Positions 6,366 through 7,471 of a stretch of 7,471 nt of DNA are shown here, one piece after another; the first letter of the stretch is position 1, and each line of letters opens with the position of its first letter. The stretch comes from Thermoproteus sp. UBA157 (GTDB lineage Archaea; Thermoproteota; Thermoprotei; Thermoproteales; Thermoproteaceae), in NCBI GenBank assembly GCA_002497345.1, contig DANS01000032.1, positions 17,568 to 25,038 on the forward strand, read 5' to 3'. The notes below the pieces were generated by a model, which ran no database searches, had not been told where the DNA came from, and saw nothing but the letters and a program-made list of their open reading frames with translations. Made by a program: the position numbers and the translations under genes.

Positions 6366-6550
6366 TCCCTCCAGACGTTCTCACCTCCGCCAATACCGCC
6401 ACGACTGAAGAGCTGGAAGTTAGCCTCATCCACCGCCTCTTGTGCCGTGACTAGGTTCATTGGGCGGTGAACGTCGGAGGGAGTGGCCATAGGGCGCTCC
6501 GCTTCGACGGCTCGAGGATAGCCGCCGTTGTGGGCTACACGAGGAGGCAC
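6362..6550 (-). pseudogene. Weak 62-codon frame downstream of vapC
   Basis: Begins at a GTG inside the last codons of vapC (16-nt overlap, similar to the vapB-vapC overlap) and ends at 6362. I do not recognise it with confidence. The segment MNLVTAQEAVDEANFQLF vaguely recalls the early helices of PIN-domain proteins, while the ending SRGGIGGGENVWRD looks non-native. It could be a truncated second toxin fragment or simply open frame in GC-rich DNA. It has no promoter or ribosome site of its own. Confidence 0.15.
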
Positions 6551-6972
6551 TCCACCCCCTCTCGCGCCGCGATGTTGCAGAGTTTTTCGTCCCCTGTGAC
6601 GAGGGGGGATTGCGCCTTGGCGGCCGAGGCTATCTGCAAGGCGTCTGCGATATAGAGCCCGTGCCTCTCCACGTATTTGCCCGCGTCGAGAATTAGAGCT
6701 ACTGTCAACGGAACGAGCCTCATCGCGCCGAGCCTCGTCAGCCTCCTCACATCGCCCAGCAACCTCCCCCGGAGCACCGGATACACGTCCGGCCTCCCCG
6801 CCTTCCTCGTCGCCTTGTGCATAGCCGACATGGCCTCCCCGATGTTGAAAATACTGGCGTATAACAAGGCGTCTCCGTTGTAGGCATCGACGAACATCTT
6901 TTTCACTCTGTCCGAGCCCGGCTCCTTGATATACCTCTTGACCAACGCGCTGGTGTCAAGATATAGCCTCAT
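6535..6972 (-). CDS. vapC: VapC-type PIN-domain ribonuclease toxin
   Basis: A 145 aa PIN-domain protein, the usual VapC length. The acidic metal-binding residues are visible: D6 in LYLDTSAL, E46 in NIGEAMSA, D110 in LYIADALQIASA and D128 in VTGDEKL. VapC toxins are Mg-dependent endoribonucleases that cut tRNA, rRNA or mRNA when freed from their antitoxin; the target here is unknown. The start at 6972 lies 17 nt inside the end of vapB, and GGAGATGA, one base off the archaeal ribosome-binding consensus GGAGGTGA, sits 3 nt upstream. The toxin thus appears translated from the vapB message, a common arrangement that ties its level to the antitoxin. Solo PIN proteins with other jobs exist, but the partner gene makes VapC the best call. 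Confidence 0.9.
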   Translation of the reverse strand: MRLYLDTSALVKRYIKEPGSDRVKKMFVDAYNGDALLYASIFNIGEAMSAMHKATRKAGRPDVYPVLRGRLLGDVRRLTRLGAMRLVPLTVALILDAGKYVERHGLYIADALQIASAAKAQSPLVTGDEKLCNIAAREGVECLLV

Positions 6973-7183
6973 CTCTCATCTCCCTCACCACCGCCGATGC
7001 CGCCACCCCTAGATCCACCGGGTCGAAGTCCAGCTCCTCAGAGGCGGCGGGCACCTCGGCGAAGTACTCCCGCAGAATCCTCTCAAGCATTTGGGAGGCG
7101 TCTACTCCCTCCCGCGCCGCCTCCTCCTTGAGCCTCCTCCACACGGCCGCGTCGATATATATGCTGGTGCGAATCTTTTCCAT
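6956..7183 (-). CDS. vapB: VapB-type ribbon-helix-helix antitoxin
   Basis: A 75 aa protein with an N-terminal ribbon-helix-helix DNA-binding fold: strand KIRTSIYID (3-11), helix VWRRLKEEAARE, turn GVDASQ, helix MLERILREYF. The acidic C-terminal tail, with LDFDPVDLG and a final helix, is the likely segment that wraps the toxin active site. Such proteins bind their toxin and repress their own operon. I chose the ATG at 7183 rather than a TTG three codons upstream because homologues start just before the first strand and because a TATA box lies about 25 nt upstream of this ATG. The inverted repeat at 7221-7240, just upstream of the TATA box, is a candidate operator. Confidence 0.88.
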   Translation of the reverse strand: MEKIRTSIYIDAAVWRRLKEEAAREGVDASQMLERILREYFAEVPAASEELDFDPVDLGVAASAVVREMRDEAIS

Positions 7184-7204
7184 GAGGATCAAGATATATG
7201 TGAG

Positions 7205-7212
7205 TATATATG
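7205..7212 (-). promoter_or_regulatory. TATA box of vapBC
   Basis: CATATATA on the minus strand, centred about 25 nt before the vapB ATG at 7183, consistent with a leaderless transcript. A second ATATAT at 7194-7199 is too close to the ATG to serve as its TATA box. Confidence 0.55.
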
Positions 7213-7220
7213 TCTTCGCC

Positions 7221-7240
7221 TAACGGCAACGCTGGCGTTA
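7221..7240. repeat. Inverted repeat upstream of the vapB TATA box
   Basis: TAACG at 7221-7225 and CGTTA at 7236-7240 are exact inverted copies around a 10-nt centre. The site lies 9 nt upstream of the TATA element, where a ribbon-helix-helix autorepressor or an activator could bind. It may be chance given its length. Confidence 0.3.
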
Positions 7241-7257
7241 AAAAGCTGGGCGAGCTT
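7238..7257 (-). terminator. Hairpin with T5 tail facing vapBC
   Basis: AAGCT (7243-7247) and AGCTT (7253-7257) form a perfect 5-bp stem around GGGCG. Read on the minus strand the hairpin runs into TTTTT, resembling an intrinsic terminator for transcripts arriving from the right end of the window, insulating vapBC. Confidence 0.3.
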
Positions 7258-7400
7258 CAAGAAAACGGCGATGGGATTTTTGAGCCGCGACCTACGGCCT
7301 AGAAGGCCGCCGCTCTATCCAAGCTGGGCCATAAGCTCTTGTCACAATAATGCGTTACTAGGCCCCCCATACTGCACGCCGGACGATCTGCAACGGCCGG

Positions 7401-7457
7401 TCTCGGAGAGCTCCGGCGTGGATGCGCGATTACGCGTCCCCGGGTAAGTCTCCGAGA
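7401..7457. ncRNA. Candidate structured RNA with three nested helices
   Basis: Outer stem TCTCGGAG (7401-7408) with CTCCGAGA (7450-7457), 8 bp. Middle stem CCGG (7413-7416) with CCGG (7440-7443). Inner stem GGATGCG (7420-7426) with CGCGTCC (7433-7439), 7 bp including one wobble pair (G-U if transcribed from the plus strand), closing the loop CGATTA. The strand of transcription is unknown. It could be an RNA gene, part of an intron or processing helix, or coincidence in GC-rich DNA. Confidence 0.25.
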
Positions 7458-7471
7458 TGGCGCGGCGGGAT

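Larger units (their letters stand above)
5974..6534. other. Gene-poor stretch with hairpins and decayed reading frames
   Basis: No intact gene is convincing here. Visible are the post-synthase hairpin, a CCCC-GAAT-GGGG hairpin (6018-6029), a TCGGA-CTCCGC-TCCGA hairpin (6056-6071), a broken plus-strand frame (6169-6365) and a weak minus-strand frame downstream of vapC (6362-6550). Apart from TAATAAAA at 6148-6155, no AT-rich promoter with the local leaderless spacing is seen. I saw no tRNA and no C/D box sRNA boxes. Confidence 0.5.
7213..7471. other. Right-end stretch without a convincing gene
   Basis: A plus-strand frame stays open to 7447, but its product from the ATG at 7271 (58 aa, rich in Pro, Arg and Ser) has no recognisable pattern and no promoter at the local spacing. 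Instead the stretch holds several hairpins: 7243-7257, CGGCCT-AGA-AGGCCG at 7295-7309, and a nested structure at 7401-7457. No tRNA or rRNA signature was found. Confidence 0.4.

Noticed and set aside
5974..6534. C/D box sRNA
   Set aside because: No RTGATGA box paired with CTGA at suitable spacing; TTGATGC at 6166-6172 lacks partners.
7184..7192. TTG start for vapB three codons upstream
   Set aside because: The ATG at 7183 fits TATA spacing and the expected RHH N-terminus better.
7271..7447. 58-codon plus-strand frame near the right end
   Set aside because: Low-complexity Pro/Arg/Ser composition, no recognised motif, and promoter spacing does not match; hairpins run through it.
7380..7471. 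tRNA gene at the right edge
   Set aside because: Stems are present, but no T-arm consensus (GGTTCRA) or D-arm is visible; the geometry is not a cloverleaf.

Overview
The window looks like chromosomal DNA of a hyperthermophilic crenarchaeon of the Thermoproteales (Thermoproteus/Pyrobaculum type). I infer this from the high GC content, heavy use of AGG/AGA and ATA codons, and TTTAAA-like TATA boxes placed about 23 nt before start codons (leaderless mRNAs). No genome comparison was possible.

Positions 1-3943, minus strand: a branched-chain amino acid operon read right to left. It runs acetolactate synthase large subunit (ilvB), a very short ACT-type small subunit (ilvN/ilvM-like), ketol-acid reductoisomerase (ilvC) and branched-chain aminotransferase (ilvE). 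The genes overlap or nearly touch, but ilvC has its own TATA box. Dihydroxyacid dehydratase (ilvD) is not here.

Positions 3944-4046: a divergent promoter region in which the two TATA elements share a perfect inverted 10-mer. Positions 4047-5973, plus strand: an isopropylmalate/homoaconitate isomerase small subunit (leuD type), then a homocitrate synthase/2-isopropylmalate synthase family enzyme with a C-terminal RAM (Lrp/AsnC ligand-binding) domain. Together the two clusters cover pyruvate to Val/Ile and parts of Leu and/or Lys synthesis.

The most notable observation is that the two pathway-committing enzymes, ilvB and the homocitrate/isopropylmalate synthase, lack a usable in-frame start codon. 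Each has an ATG at the leaderless distance from its TATA box, but that ATG is one nucleotide out of frame with the conserved N-terminus. Both ATGs begin ATG-NNT-TCG-GGG, and a -1 slip on the GGG codon would restore the frame. This could be two G-homopolymer undercalls or a programmed -1 frameshift at committed steps.

Positions 5974-6534: no convincing intact gene. The stretch holds hairpins after the synthase, decayed ORF remnants and a weak ORF downstream of vapC. Positions 6535-7183, minus strand: a VapBC toxin-antitoxin pair (RHH antitoxin, PIN-domain toxin) with a leaderless promoter. Positions 7213-7471: no convincing gene, but several inverted repeats, including a nested three-helix structure at 7401-7457.
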